From Eupeodes corollae (taxonomy: Eukaryota > Arthropoda > Insecta > Diptera > Syrphidae): 64,000 bases of DNA. Below the pieces are notes generated by a model. That model worked only from the letters and a program-made list of their open reading frames with translations. It had not been told where the DNA came from and did not search any database. A program made the position numbers and the translations under genes. Below are positions 50,345-62,360 of the stretch, in pieces (the stretch's first letter is position 1; each line of letters starts with the position of its first letter). The stretch covers positions 16,279,118-16,343,117 of the forward strand of contig NC_079149.1 in NCBI RefSeq assembly GCF_945859685.1, read 5' to 3'.

Positions 50345-52205
50345 TTTCGATTGGCCAGCTGCCAAAAAATTACCTTCAATTAAGGCAAATTTATTGAAAT
50401 GTTGACTGGAAAGTTAGCCAAAAAAAATCTCCCTAACTCTAAAATCAAGTCTACTTATGTCAAAATGGCAGATGATCATGTTTTTAAATTCAACTGAAAG
50501 CTGAACTTTATTATTCAATAATTTATTTATTTTCTGGACAATTTTATTTAATGTTTTGTGTAAAACGTTGCCTTCTGGGATTTGAAAAGAAATAAGTAAT
50601 ATTTCTTTGCAATACAAAATACAAATCGTGATGGACTTGTGGCTTGCCTGAAGAGTATTCTGTAGACAATAATGATTCTGGTAGTTTTGTACTTGTATGA
50701 TGTTCAAATGGTAGACATGTGCATTCAAGAGGACACAAGCGTCCACAGGTTTTTCTCAAAACCAACCTCTGTCTATCAACTCCTACTCTCACCTCCCCGT
50801 GGTGAACATCGGGTGCCTAGTACCTTAACTGGAGATTGGGTTCCAACCTCAGTGAAAAGTTGTTGGGGGCAGCAAACGAGAGAGGTGGGGAGAGGTGTTT
50901 CCACTAATGCACCTCTCCTTATCCAGATGGCAGCGGAAGAATTCCGGAGATGGAATCAACGGTGGCGTCTACAGTTCCAGTAAGGTTGAACTACTTAGTG
51001 AACACCTTATATGGCTTCTTCGACTTATTCGGAGCCCAGGCCTGTAAGGAGCGGTTTTATCCGGCTCCCCATCCTTGAAGTTATACTTAGGATCTGGCCC
51101 TCCAGGTTAGGGGTTGTGCCGTCGTGGTGACTTCCTGGCCACGTAAAAGCGTTCATAGTTGCGAAGCACCAACAAGCCTCGGATACGGATGGATTTACTG
51201 TTGACAACCAACGCAAACGAATAAAGGACAACGAACTTCGGATATGCACGTAGAATGTTAGGTCCCTTAACAGACCACGTGCGGCCGAAGAATAAGCGGA
51301 GGCCCTAGAACGATATAAAGCAGATATCACCGCCATCCAGGAAATACGATGGGATGGGCCGGGCAAAAACAGGATGAAAAACTGCGATATTTACTATGCT
51401 GACTGCTACCACGAAAACCAACAGTTAGACAAAACATATGAGCAGTGCCCTAGCTACGATATTAAAATAGTCCTGGGCGATTTTAATGCCAAGCTAGGAA
51501 TGGAAGACGTCTTTGATGGAATAATCGGGAAGAACAGCCTGCATGACAACACTTCCGACAACGGATTCAGGCTCATAGATTTTGCTGTGGGGCGAAACAT
51601 CATTGTAGCCAGTACACGTCTTCCACACGTCAATATCCACAAAGGAACTTGGAGTTCTCCAGATCAATCTACCGTCAACCAGATTAACAATATTGCGGTC
51701 GACGCCAGACACGCTTGCAGCATCATGGATGTCCAAACTTTCCGAGGAGCTAACATCGAATCGGACCACTACCTCAATGTAGCCAAGGTAGCACTTCGGA
51801 TTTCCAGACCAAAGGCAAAACATGTAGGTGCTGGGAGAAGGAATGGAACCTCAGTATTGTTTGCCCGATCCTGAAAAAAAGGAGACCCTCTAAACTGCAC
51901 CAACTATAGAGGAATAAGTCTACTTAAAATCGCCTATAAAATCTTCTCTGCCGTAATATGTGAATGTCTAAAGCCCATCGTAGGGACCGAGCTAGATGGA
52001 GAAGTTTGTTGGGTGAGGCCCTAGTTCACACAGGACTGTAGCGCCACCTTAAGTAAGTAAGTAAGTTTTTGTACTATGAACTTGAAGTAAAGGTTTGTGA
52101 AGTGAAGTTCTGAATTTGAAATGTATGACACTTAAAAACTAACTAGTTGCCTTGGTCGAAATTTACGTTCAAAGAATGCAGTTGACTTCAAATGAAGTCC
52201 CTTCT
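50345..52205 (-). repeat. Rep-Y copy 3, split by an RTE-like LINE
   Basis: Outer parts 50345-50698 and 52066-52205 are the inverse of 10797-11190 in order, with the LINE between them at the equivalent of position about 10912. Confidence 0.65.
50699..52065 (+). pseudogene. RTE-like LINE, internally deleted second copy
   Basis: The same 5' start (GATGTTCAAATGGTAGACAT) and 3' end (GCGCCACCTTAAGTAAGTAA) as the copy at 22462. The endonuclease pieces VRSLNRPRAAEE-like, YDIKIVLGDFNAKLGMEDVF and STVNQINNIAVDARHACS are readable. After RISRPKAKH the sequence jumps to NLSIVCPILKK-like RT start and then almost directly to the 3' end, so nearly all RT is gone. Flanks GTTTTGTACTT and GTTTTTGTACTAT suggest a slightly diverged target duplication. 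Confidence 0.8.
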
Positions 52206-53148
52206 GTTGTCTGAACCTATTATTTCTAACAAATTCCAAAAACTCGTAACAATGACACTTAAACAATTTTTTTTTTGACATAACAATAATAACTGCCTCA
52301 AGTAAAAAAAGAACAAGCATCTGGGCTATTAAAAAAATAAAAGCTATCCGAATATTTCTAGTGTATGTGGCAAACTGACAGAACAGCTGATTTAACATAT
52401 GATTAAATTTGAAGGAACCTCCAATTTTTTCGTCGGAGGAATCAAAGGAATTATTAAAATTATTTGTTTCGTTATAATTTTGGACATCAAAATCTAAATG
52501 CTTGTCAGCATTTTGTGAAAAGCTCAAAGTTGTTTTTAACATCTATCTCAACTTAGCTATCCATCGCATCAAAAATCCGAGATACTTTTTACATGCTTAA
52601 AATTTCTAATCAATTTAAATTTTGTCACACAACTCTCGAAGTTCGTGTGTTTTTTTATTGAAAACTAATCTAATTTTTCTAACTTGGATCAATATTTTAT
52701 CAACTCTCAAGTATGTATTTCCGTTTTTAACAACAAATATTATGATATTAATTTTTAAAATAGGAAACAATATATTATTATTTTATATTTCCATATAGAA
52801 GATATGGATTTAGAATTCTTAAAGCTATGTTATCAAATAATGCTCATTATTATTGCTTTCAATTTAATCACATCTGCTTTTGAATTATACTTATTATGTA
52901 TGAACATCAAGGTGGTCATTAAATAAATAACTTATCACAAATGAAACAGCTGCAAAAGAAGCAGTTATGTATTTAATTATTAAAGATTAAAATATTTCAT
53001 AAAGATCCTTAGCCTGTCTAATAAAAAAAAATATTATTTTGTATAATTTGCATATACTAAAGGGGTTATTACTACCCTTAACATGTTTAAAGTTTTAACA
53101 AGCTTTTTAAAAATAGGAAGGAATTAAAGAGGAGTAAGGGATTTATTG
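52206..53148. other. AT-rich DNA holding an inverted relative of MITE B interior
   Basis: 52290-52545 shares, inverted, the SSDE-acidic stretch and MLNQLFCQ scrap of MITE B but lacks the GGCTGCGTTC ends. The rest is AT-rich with no gene recognised. Confidence 0.4.
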
Positions 53149-56100
53149 ACAAAAAGTTATGATCTTGGACTGGAAATTAGCCAAAGAACACTCGTTCTCT
53201 GATCATATATACATATATCCCGTTTAATATAAATAAGGATGATAACCCGAGTCCATTGGCTTTTCGAAACTATCGGAAAACTGACTGGGCTTCAAACAGG
53301 AACTCATTACAGAGTTTACTAGAACCTGGACTATCTAGTCCTTCCTCTAACGCTAACGAACTTGACAACAAAGTCAATGACCTTACCTCAGCTATGAACA
53401 GATCGCTAGAAATTTCTTGTCCACTTATACACATAAGAGGAAAGAGGAAACCACAATGGTGGGCCTCAGAGCTTGACTCGCTCAGGAAGGAATGCAGGAA
53501 ACTTTTCAACCGAGCCAAAGCTGCAAGACTAGCCTCTCATTGGGACTCCTACAAAGAATCCCTAAGAACCTACAAGAAGGCACTAAGGACATCCAAGCGA
53601 TCTTCTTGGCGATTCTTCTGAGGCACGATAGAAGAAACTTCTGAAGCCTCTAGGTTACGGACAATTCTTTCAACTAATCCAGCTATGCCAAGCTGCTTGA
53701 AAAATACAGATGGCTCCTGGACAAATTCAAGTAATGAATCGCTGAACTTACTATTGGACACTCATTTTCCTGGTAGTTCTCTTACCGAAACTTGCAACAG
53801 TTTTATACGTTCAAGTTCAAATTCAACATATCCACAAGGTCTAATCACAAAGGATAAGCTACAATGGGCTCTCAACAGCTTCAAACCATTTAAAGCTGCA
53901 GGACCAGATGGTATAATACCAGTCGAATTACAAAAGGCTTCTGATATAATTGCACCAATTCTTGAGGCATTTTTTACCAGCTGTCTTTACCTGGTCCATG
54001 TTCCCTCGGCATGGAGAGAAGTTAAAGTTGTTTTTATACCTAAAGCAGGTAAATGCTCCCAAGTCAATCCTAAAGATCTACTTCCTATAAGTCTATCATC
54101 ATTCCTTCTTAAGACCCTGGAAAGATTGATTGATATCCATTTAAGGGCACGTATCGATACAAGACTTCTGTCTTCGTCTCAACATGCCTACTGTAAGGGT
54201 AAATCGGTGGAAAAAGCGTTACACACTTTAGTACGCACCATCGAAATTTCCCTCCATCATAAAGAGTTCATTTTGGTTGCTTTCCTTGACATCGAAGGTG
54301 CCTTGAACAACGTGGACACATCTGCAATCACATCTGCACTGACATCTCTAAATGTAGAGAGTTCGCTTCGGGAGTTAATTCATTTAATGCTTACTAGCAG
54401 AATAATTAACTCAAAACTGGGCAACTCTTCTGGCAGACGATTCGTTAGTAGAGCGAAACCGCAAAGTGGTATTCTATCCCCTCTCCTCTGGAACCTAGTG
54501 GCAAATGAAATCCTAACTAGTCTGGAGGCGAAGGGTTTCAGAGTGATCTTCTATGCGGACGACGTTGCTATATCAGTTTCAGGAAAGCATCTTAACATCC
54601 TAAAAGAACTCTTACAAAATGCCTTGGGCAGACAAATACTTTGGGCTGATAGGTGTGAACTGTGTGTTAACCCACACAAAACCGATCTGGTCTTATTTTC
54701 CAGGAGATGCAAGATTCCATTTGTCAACCCTCCCTGTATTATAGGAATCCAATTAAAATTCTCAGACGAGGCTAAATACGTGGGTCTTGTCTTATATAAA
54801 AAACTAAATTGGAAACGCACCGTACAGAAAAGAGTCAAAAAAGCTACTGTAGCTCTCTTTTCTTGCAAAAAAGCTTTTGGTAATAAACGGGGTTTACAAC
54901 CCAGAATTACGCATTGGCTATACACATCGGTAATCAGACCGATTTTAACGTACGGTGTGGCAGTATGGTGGACTGCTTTAGAGAAAGGTATGAACAAGGA
55001 TAAGCTAAGTAAAGTCCAACGTTCAGCTTGCCTATGTATAAGCGGATCGCTCCGCACGACCCCGTCTGCGGCACTGGACACCTTGCTCTCGCCTCAAAGC
55101 TTCGTCGCAGTGGACTAACAACACCATTGGCCACTCCGTAATTCTAAGGTACTTAGAATCAATTCCAAAGCACACAGACTACACCATCCCCCAACTGCAA
55201 TTCGACAGAAATTTCGAGATTTCTATACCTACCACATCTTTTTGGGAGGATAGGACATTCTTGGAGGATGAGTCAATCCACTTTTACACAGATGGCTCAA
55301 AAACCAAAGAAGGGGTTGGTGGAGGTGTGTACTCTGAACGACTGAAATTAAGTCTCTCATTCCGCCTTCCCAATCATTGTAGCGTGTTCCAGGCGGAACT
55401 TTTGGCGATAAAAGAAGTCTTGTCTTGGTTCAAAGAAAACGTGATATCAACATCTGATATCCGTATTTTCTCTGACAGCCAGGGCGCTATCAAATCTCTG
55501 GACTCTGTCTCTACAAACTCTATAACAGTCCATAACTGTCGATCATCTCTAATGGAGATGGCGCAACTGTTTAATATTCACCTTTGCTGGGTGCCGGGCC
55601 AAAGAGACATTCCAGGTAACTGTAAGGCAGATAAACTCGCCAGGAACGGTACAGTACAGCCCATCCTACCACGTTTGGCACGTACTGGCATACCAATCGC
55701 TACTTGTAAACTGCTGCTAATGCAAGACGCTGTGAGGAGGGCAGGCACCAGGTGGAACAACATCACCACGTGTCAAGTCACAAAAAACATCTGGCCAACA
55801 CTGGATTTAAAACGTTCAAGGTGCTTGCTCTCTCTAAGCAGATCGCATATAAGCTCGATAATAGGCTTCATAACCGGACACTGTCTAATAGGAAAGCACG
55901 CAACGAGACTAGGCGTATTCTTAAACGACTTTTGCAGAAGCTGTATGGAAGGAAGAGGAAGAAACGGTTCTTCATCTTCTCTGCACATGCCCTGCTCTAG
56001 CTCGAAAACGCAAGAATTACCTAGGAGAATTCTTCTTTAACGATCTAAATCATATCGGTATAATCAGCCTCTCACGTTTCGTAAGGGACTCAAGCTAGTT

Positions 56101-56199
56101 CCATTGAGCTTAGGAGGAAGCCTCAAGATTCACAATTCATTACACTGGCCTGAGTGTGTCCGTTTCCATCTTGGACAGCCACTATAACCTAACCTAACC
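53149..56199 (+). pseudogene. LOA/I-group LINE with RNase H, 5' truncated, with target duplication
   Basis: TAAGGGATTTATTG occurs at 53135-53148 and 56200-56213. The frame starting near 53256 covers the end of the endonuclease and linker (KPQWWASELDSLRKECRKLF), a TGA at 53619, then RT in the same frame: FKPFKAAGPDGIIPVELQ, VFIPKAGKCSQVNPKDLLPI, AFLDIEGALNNVDTSA and FRVIFYADDVAISVS (YADD intact). A frameshift near 55090 precedes RNase H, whose D, E, D and D are in HFYTDGSK, FQAELLAIKEV, IFSDSQGAIKS and KADKLARNG. A second shift near 55800 leads to CCHC-like C-terminal pieces. The tail is AACCTAACCTAACCTAA. Inactive, but only lightly damaged. Confidence 0.88.
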
Positions 56200-56239
56200 T
56201 AAGGGATTTATTGGTCTTAAAGTTTTTAAAATTTTGAGC

Positions 56240-56315
56240 GAAAAACAGAGTTGGGAAAAGAATTGCACATTCTTGATGTGCGGTTAATAAAAAAATCTCT
56301 ATACTTATTTTCATG
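56240..56315 (-). pseudogene. LINE C-terminal remnant upstream of GST at 56850
   Basis: Minus strand reads KYRDFFINRTSRMCNSFPN, matching the remnants at 30275 and 31695 in motif, orientation and distance to the next GST. Confidence 0.5.
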
Positions 56316-56747
56316 GATAATCTGATGAGCATTCTTGAAATAGGAGGGAAGGAATGCAACGAGCTCATTGAATAGAAAATTGTTTATTAAAATATCGACA
56401 AAACGAAAGTCACGCCAGCGACGGAAAATATTCGGTAAACGATTTATCGCCTCTCATTTTCAAAGCTTTTGTTTTGGATTCTGTCCAAAAGACCTAAAGT
56501 TATTTTGGGCTACCTGTAAAATACTCGAAGAAATTTACTCGAGCATAAAAACATATTATTTTCTATTAAAATTTAAGAATTAAAAAGTCATGGAAAAAAA
56601 TGACCATGCTAATGTACAACTTGTACGCATGTACCTTCATACATAACAATCCGATTTCTGCTGTATCATCCACTATAATAAATGTTTACATATATGTTTT
56701 AAATAATATGATAATTTATTGCAATAGGTGCTCTTCGAAAGAGAGAT

Positions 56748-56780
56748 AACTATTTATACAAAAGCAAGACACAATGTCAG
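56748..56780 (+). promoter_or_regulatory. Candidate core promoter of the GST at 56850
   Basis: CTATTTATACA (56749-56759) lies about 25 bp before GTCAGATC, an initiator-like TCAG motif near 56776, and about 75 bp before the ATG. Spacing fits a TATA-Inr promoter. The other two GSTs also have a TCAGTT about 50 bp before their ATG but weaker TATA motifs. Confidence 0.45.
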
Positions 56781-56849
56781 ATCTCAAGTTAGTAAGCTTT
56801 CGTCGCTTGAGTTTGAACGTTGACTTTGGACTTTTTTGAGAACAGGAAA

Positions 56850-57506
56850 ATGGGAAAAATTATTTTGTACGGTATCGAAGCTAGTCCCCCAGTTAGGGCA
56901 GTTTTACTTACCCTCGAAGCCCTCAAACTAGACTACGAATTCAAATTAGTAAATTTACTAACCGGTGAAAATAAATCTGAGGAATTTGAGAAGAAGAATC
57001 CCCAACATACTGTTCCAGTTCTGGAGGACGATGGTCATTGCCTGTGGGACAGTCATGCTATTGCGGCTTACTTAGTCAGCAAATATGGCAAAAATGATGC
57101 TCTCTATCCGAAGGAGCCTTTGAAACGTGCTGTTGTTGATCAACGTTTACACTTTGATTCGGGAGTTTTATTCGCTAACATGAGGAACATAACAGCTCCT
57201 CTATTTTTCAAGAACGTCACCGACATTCCACAGGAGAAAATTGATTTACTCTATGAGGGATTGAACTTCTTGGAGAACTTTTTGGTACATGACTACGTAG
57301 CTGGAGATACCTTGACCATAGCGGATTTTAGTGTTTTGTCAACTGTAACAACATACGAAGCAGTAGCTCCAATCGATGCAACCAAGACTCCTAAATTGGT
57401 CGCCTGGATAAAGAGAATGTCAAAGTTACCGTATTATGAGAAGGCTAATGGCAAGGGTGCTGAAGTTTGCACTCAAATGTTAAAAGCAAAATTGGCCTCA
57501 AAGTGA
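56850..57506 (+). CDS. Glutathione S-transferase, epsilon class
   Basis: Intronless, 218 residues, starting MGKIILYGIEASPPVRA at the ATG; the frame runs further upstream without a conserved start. Ser12, NPQHTVPVLEDDGH with His53 and DSHAI at 67-71 complete the glutathione site. The C-terminal domain has RLHFDSGVLFANMRN, LTIADFSVLSTVTTYEAVAP and RMSKLPYYEKANGKG. This is closer to classical epsilon enzymes than the tandem pair at 30.8-32.9 kb and is separated from them by about 24 kb of transposons. Predicted cytosolic glutathione transferase; such enzymes often act on insecticides and lipid peroxidation products, but that is family knowledge, not visible here. AATAAA overlaps the stop codon, and another lies near 57562. 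Confidence 0.95.
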   Translation: MGKIILYGIEASPPVRAVLLTLEALKLDYEFKLVNLLTGENKSEEFEKKNPQHTVPVLEDDGHCLWDSHAIAAYLVSKYGKNDALYPKEPLKRAVVDQRLHFDSGVLFANMRNITAPLFFKNVTDIPQEKIDLLYEGLNFLENFLVHDYVAGDTLTIADFSVLSTVTTYEAVAPIDATKTPKLVAWIKRMSKLPYYEKANGKGAEVCTQMLKAKLASK

Positions 57507-57511
57507 ATAAA

Positions 57512-58864
57512 ACATAATTTTTTTTGTTATCATAAGAATGTAGAACACTATTAATTTATAAATAAAAAAATTCTCAGCACCTTCAAACTTCTGTTTTTAA
57601 TATTTCAACAAATCTATCAAAGCAAATAATCTATTCATTACACGGTTGTTTATAGGGGAAGCAGGGGCATAAAGGCTCTTTAAGAATTTATTGTTAGTAA
57701 AAGATCGGTACACTTTTTTACAGAAAGTTTATTGGCGAATGAATAATACAGTTTATTAAAATTAAATAATTTTGTATATTTATTTTGATATTTTAAGAAA
57801 CCATTCCGGTTTTTGTGTCTACTATTGTTTTTTATGTTTTTCCTAATAGAGGGCTAGGAATTGGTGGATTGCACTTGGTATAGAAGCTTGTTTTATTGCG
57901 ATTTTTCAAGGCACTTTTAGCAGAAATTTTACAGCTCATTAAGTGCGTTTTTTTATATATGGTACATTGAGAAATTGCCAACAAAACGATCCGCAGTAGC
58001 CAGATTTTTGTATTTAAAAATTGGTACAACTGGAAGAAGATCTGTCAGAATAATAATAAAAATAAAACACAAATAGAAGAAAGGTTTGTGAAAATCATAT
58101 GTTAAAATTAACTTAGCAAACAAAAACTAACTAAAACTAGTAAAATAGACAATTTTCAAAAAGAAATGGTAAGAAAACATCTGGAAATTGAGATTCTATA
58201 AAAAAAAGTTAATTTAACAATTACAGCTTTGACATAAAATAAAAACTTCAAGAAGGGGGTTTGTTCGTAAAGTACTACATTAGCAGTTGGTGTTAAAGCG
58301 GGCTTGAAGCTCGCCTCAATTCTTTATATACCTGAATCAAGTTGAAATGAGCTTGATTTGACTCGATTCCCGTCGGGGATCGAAGTCGTAAACATCGAAA
58401 CACCATTTGCATGGTGCCAAGCCTTTTTCTTTAGATGACATTTATATGTATAGGTGCTTGGAATATCTATAACATTTAATGAGTAGTTTTGTATTCTGTC
58501 AAGTTTTCAATGGGAAACAAATGAATTTTTGGACTAAAAATAACATGAAAATGTTGACGAAAAATATAAACAAATTCGTTTGTTTTGTTCCAGTTGGACA
58601 ACCTTGGTTCAATGTTTTAAATCTGTGAACCGTGATTCAGCAGTTTTAACTGGCGTTGGGTAAAGTGATGTATATTATCTTCTTAATTTCAAATTCGGAG
58701 AACTTTTTTTTTAAGAGAATGTTTATATTTAATTGTTTTGAGCACGCCCACTTTGACTACACATCATTTTGAATCGACGGCACTTGGTTTAAAAACAAAA
58801 AAGAGATACTGAAATGATGCTTATTATTTTAAGGTTTTAAGTAACAAGTGACAGTCACATAATA
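57512..58864. other. AT-rich intergenic DNA
   Basis: No gene seen. A more GC-rich block at 58290-58400 includes GACTCGATTCCCGTCGGGG, faintly like a tRNA B box, without an acceptable tRNA fold around it. Confidence 0.45.
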
Positions 58865-59480
58865 AAGGGTGGTTCAATTTTAAGAGCCGAAGTGGGTTTT
58901 ACATTAATGTCATTTCTTTTTATTATGATAATAATATTGGTATGGTTGAATTATGCATGGAACAAAATGTTGGCGGCACACCTCAATACGATGTTTAAAA
59001 TTTTCGACTGAGCTGAGGCATATCACATGATCTTTGCAGCCAATTGACATGGCCACCACGTGAGATTACACGGCAATTGAATTTTTCGCCCAAAAGAGCC
59101 ACTGCCAGAATTTTGTTGAAACCACAATATATCGTCCACATTCATATCTTCCAATACGTTTCATAAAAAGTTCGTAATCATCTCACGATAGCAAACACAG
59201 GAACTGTCCGTACGGCCTCATTTTGGAAAAATCCGGCTGAATGATGCCGCCAGCACTTAAATCGAACCGAACTGTCACTCTTTGTGGGTAGGTTAGTTTT
59301 TGGACAGTCACTCTTATTGACGAATCCATTGAGGTAAAAAATAACCTCTTCATTGAAAATGATTTTCTTCGAAAATTGATCATCCACTGTTTCTATTTCT
59401 TGCTATCACGGTTATTCTGATCATTAACGACGGCGACGCTTGAAATGGTCAAACGGTTTTAGTTCTTGAGTTAATTACAC
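58865..59480 (-). pseudogene. Mariner transposase remnant
   Basis: Minus strand from 59390: QFSKKIIFNEEVIFYLNGFV, where the first Asp of the FSDE motif is replaced by Asn, then NKSDCPKTNLP. In other frames come MWTIYCGFNKILAVALL and RSCDMPQL near 59010. The low end carries AAGGGTGGTTCAATTTT-like terminal sequence (58865). Heavily decayed. Confidence 0.65.
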
Positions 59481-59948
59481 CTCGTAAGCTTGTAAATGTA
59501 AGTCTCACGACGAGTGTGAGATTGTTGGGCGCAACCAACGACTAGTTGAGGTTATTCAGCAGACCCGGTTTACTCAAATTTTTACACAAATTTTCCGAAA
59601 AAATCTAAACGTGCACGATATGCATTTTAATTTTAACGCCCATTTTCATAATGTTTCAAGCTGCCTAGAGTCGAAAGAAAAGATTTTTAGAATGATGTCT
59701 GTGCGTGAGTGTGAACTTACCTTCGTACGTCCGTACTTTCACGAAGTTTTTTTCGTCGTCCATAGCTAACGAACCAGAAGTGATATCGATTTCAAATAAA
59801 TTTTGTTATACAGATATAATAAGGCAGAAAGATGCAAAAAGGGCTCTCAAGAAAATTGGAGTGGGTGGTTTTTTTACCCTAGCACCTAAATACCTAAATG
59901 TCTTACGAACCAAAAACGCTAGAGACTTGAATTAAATTTTATATAATA

Positions 59949-61073
59949 CTAGCTTTTTACCCGCGGCTTCGCCCGCAGTGGAGAAATTAAATAAGTATGA
60001 GAGATAAAGGGTAAGGTTATAATAATAGAAATGAGTCAATATAATAACTAAATTTTATTGCTTGGCTGAGATCAACAATTTTTAAAAATTACTACAGACA
60101 TCAAAGTTTCAACACCTTAATATATGCTTATTGAAATGCAACAACAAATGTTAAAATATATTTCACCGCAACAAAAATAAATAATTCTGAATTGTAAAGA
60201 AAGAAGAGTCCACCACTGAGCCTATCTTACGTGAAACTTGATGGAAAACATGATTTTGCTCTGGAAGTAATTGAGGGACTAATTCTGCCACTTGATGTTG
60301 CAGTGCTATGAAATCATAATCTAGCTCTCGTGCAATTTCATTATCAAAATCTTCCACATTGTCTCTTCGAGGGCTGGACATTCCAAAATCATCTAATTTT
60401 TTTCCAACCATCGTAAAAACCTTTTTTTCCATTATAATTAGCGTTTTATTGTAGACATGTTCATTTAAAGTAATGTCTGTGTGTACTTGCTGCAGTTGAT
60501 GTAAAATATCTTCAGCCATGTATTTTTTGTACTTATTCCAAAGAGTTTGAGGGTTAGAAAGACCGCAAGAAGATAAAAGCGTAGCGTAAAGTTCCCTGAT
60601 TTTATCTGGCGATCGGCATTGTACAGCTTCCTCCATAGTTTCATCCCAATGATTGTCATTTTCTAACAGTCGCCGAGCTTCACATGCGTCTCGGTAGGTT
60701 TGACATTCCTGACCATTGACAATTTTAAGTTCTGTAAAGCTAATTGGACCTCTAACATGATGCAACAACATGCGCAGACAAAAGCATTCAAAATTCGTAA
60801 CATGTCGGTAATACATTGGGTTGGTATTATAGTATTCAGGGTTGCAACTTCATTACTATGATGCTAGATGGCGTTAAAGTAGCTAAATTTGACGATATTT
60901 TGACAAACAATTTTCTTATTTTTCGTAATTTTTTTATTTTTTTTAGTAAAAAGTTACTTCTAATACCTTCAAGAATGTATGTGCAAAGTTTCCTGATGAT
61001 CGGTTAAGTAGTTTTTGCGTGAAAGCGTAACAAACAAACTTACATTCGCATTTATAATATTAAGTAAGTATGA
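59949..61073 (-). mobile_element. Non-autonomous Helitron with both ends
   Basis: On the minus strand it starts TCATACTTACTTAATATTAT after an A and ends GCGGGCGAAGCCGCGGG (hairpin), AAAAAGCTAG, followed by T. These are the TC start, terminal hairpin and CTAG end of Helitrons inserted between A and T. Removing it restores the Rep-X sequence. It encodes only a helicase-like fragment. Confidence 0.88.
60163..60816 (-). CDS. Helitron helicase-like fragment (217 aa)
   Basis: Open frame reading CLRMLLHHVRGPISFTELK, TYRDACEARRLLENDNHWDE and SPDKIRELYATLLSSCGLSN, the region just before the PIF1-like helicase core in Helitron replicases. No Walker A or B motif and no HUH Rep nuclease are present, so it is a deletion product without known activity. 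The frame has no stop, suggesting recent deletion or chance preservation. The element would need a full-length relative elsewhere to move. Confidence 0.8.
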   Translation of the reverse strand: MYYRHVTNFECFCLRMLLHHVRGPISFTELKIVNGQECQTYRDACEARRLLENDNHWDETMEEAVQCRSPDKIRELYATLLSSCGLSNPQTLWNKYKKYMAEDILHQLQQVHTDITLNEHVYNKTLIIMEKKVFTMVGKKLDDFGMSSPRRDNVEDFDNEIARELDYDFIALQHQVAELVPQLLPEQNHVFHQVSRKIGSVVDSSFFTIQNYLFLLR

Positions 61074-61594
61074 TATTGTAACGTGATATCAAGGAGGTAA
61101 ATTTTGAGAAAAATCGAATTGACAGTTTTTTTATAAATAATAAAAATCTTTTAAAAACATTACTCAAAGTTGGTGGAAATTGAATATCGATTCAAATATC
61201 TTTTCAAAAACTTGAAATTCAGGCTTCAAACTTATTTTATCTTAAAAGAAATATTGTTTTCAACATTCTGAAAAATGTTGAGAAAAATCAAACTGACAGT
61301 TTTTTTTTTACAAAAAATAAAAACTTACACGTTCGCTGCCGCCATAGAAAAAAATATATTACGAGAGTGCCATGTTTATGTGTATAATTGTTAAACTTTG
61401 TCTTTCGTTTTAAATTTGTGTTGTTTTTTATGTGTTTTAAGAGCGTGACCACGGGTGGGTCACATGGCCCCTCACACAAACTTACTTTAATGCAGTGCCA
61501 CGTGACCCACCGGTGGTCACAAGATAATTTTATAGTTTTCAATATTTATTTTTTTTTATCATATTGTTTTAGATTTTGATTATTTACAAACATT

Positions 61595-61741
61595 ATGGAT
61601 AATTCTGGAATAAACCCTAGAGTTTTTTACGGGAGGAGAGAATCTGAAATGGAAGATGAAGATTTTGAAGCTTCAGATTCGGACGAATATGTTCATCAGA
61701 TGCTGGTTCAAGCGATTCAAATTCAAATGTATCAATAAAAC
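61595..61741 (+). pseudogene. piggyBac transposase, N-terminal scrap
   Basis: MDNSGINPRVFYGRRESEME followed by acidic serine-rich sequence (DFEASDSDEYV, then SDAGSSDSNSN after a frameshift), as in piggyBac N-termini. It ends where Rep-X sequence begins. Confidence 0.65.
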
Positions 61742-62360
61742 AGAAAAAAAAATGTGTCACCTCCAAAATTTTACGACTGAAATATGATTTCATCTCTAAA
61801 ACAATTTTGTGCAACGAAGAATAATGTTTTTGACATCTGATAAAATTTTGAGAAAAATCTAATTGGCAGTTTTTTTTACAAAAAATAAAACCCTAAAAAA
61901 AAATTTATAAAAGTTGGTAAAAATTGATTTTCGACTCAAATATCTCTTCAAAAGTTTTAAATATTGGCTTCAAACTAATTTTATCTTATAAGAAATATTG
62001 TTTTCAACATTTGGTAAAATTTTTAAAAAATTCGAATTGACAGCTTTTTTTACAAAAAATAAAACTCTAAGAAAAACAATACCTACTAAAAGTTGGTAAA
62101 AATTTACTTTCGTCTCAAATAGCTTTTCAAACATTAAAAATATTGGCTTCAAACATATTTTATTTCAGAGAAAATATTGTTTTCAATATTCAGTAATTTT
62201 TATATAAAAATTCAACAGTCCGTTTTTTTTCATAAAAAATAAAATCTACAAAAAATAGTGCGCAAATTTGGTAAAAATACATATAGACAAACTTTTAAGC
62301 AAGACAAATCGACAGACGGGATGGGAAGTTATCAGTGTGGGTCGCATCCCAGCCTCTTTT
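61742..62360 (-). repeat. Rep-X fragment inside the piggyBac
   Basis: Inverse of about 19890-19037 of copy A, from the TGTGTCACCTCCAAAATTTT block to the terminus CATCCCAGCCTCTTTTT. It replaces the catalytic middle of the piggyBac transposase. Confidence 0.8.

Noticed and set aside
52132..52542. 136-codon minus-strand ORF as a membrane protein gene
   Set aside because: It joins a Rep-Y end with a relative of the MITE B interior; a chance fusion of repeats.
56182..56203. Telomere-like (CCTAA)n repeat
   Set aside because: Only about three units, at the 3' end of a LINE and bounded by target duplications, so it is a LINE tail.
58290..58410. tRNA or SINE because of GACTCGATTCCCG
   Set aside because: No A box at proper distance and no cloverleaf could be drawn.
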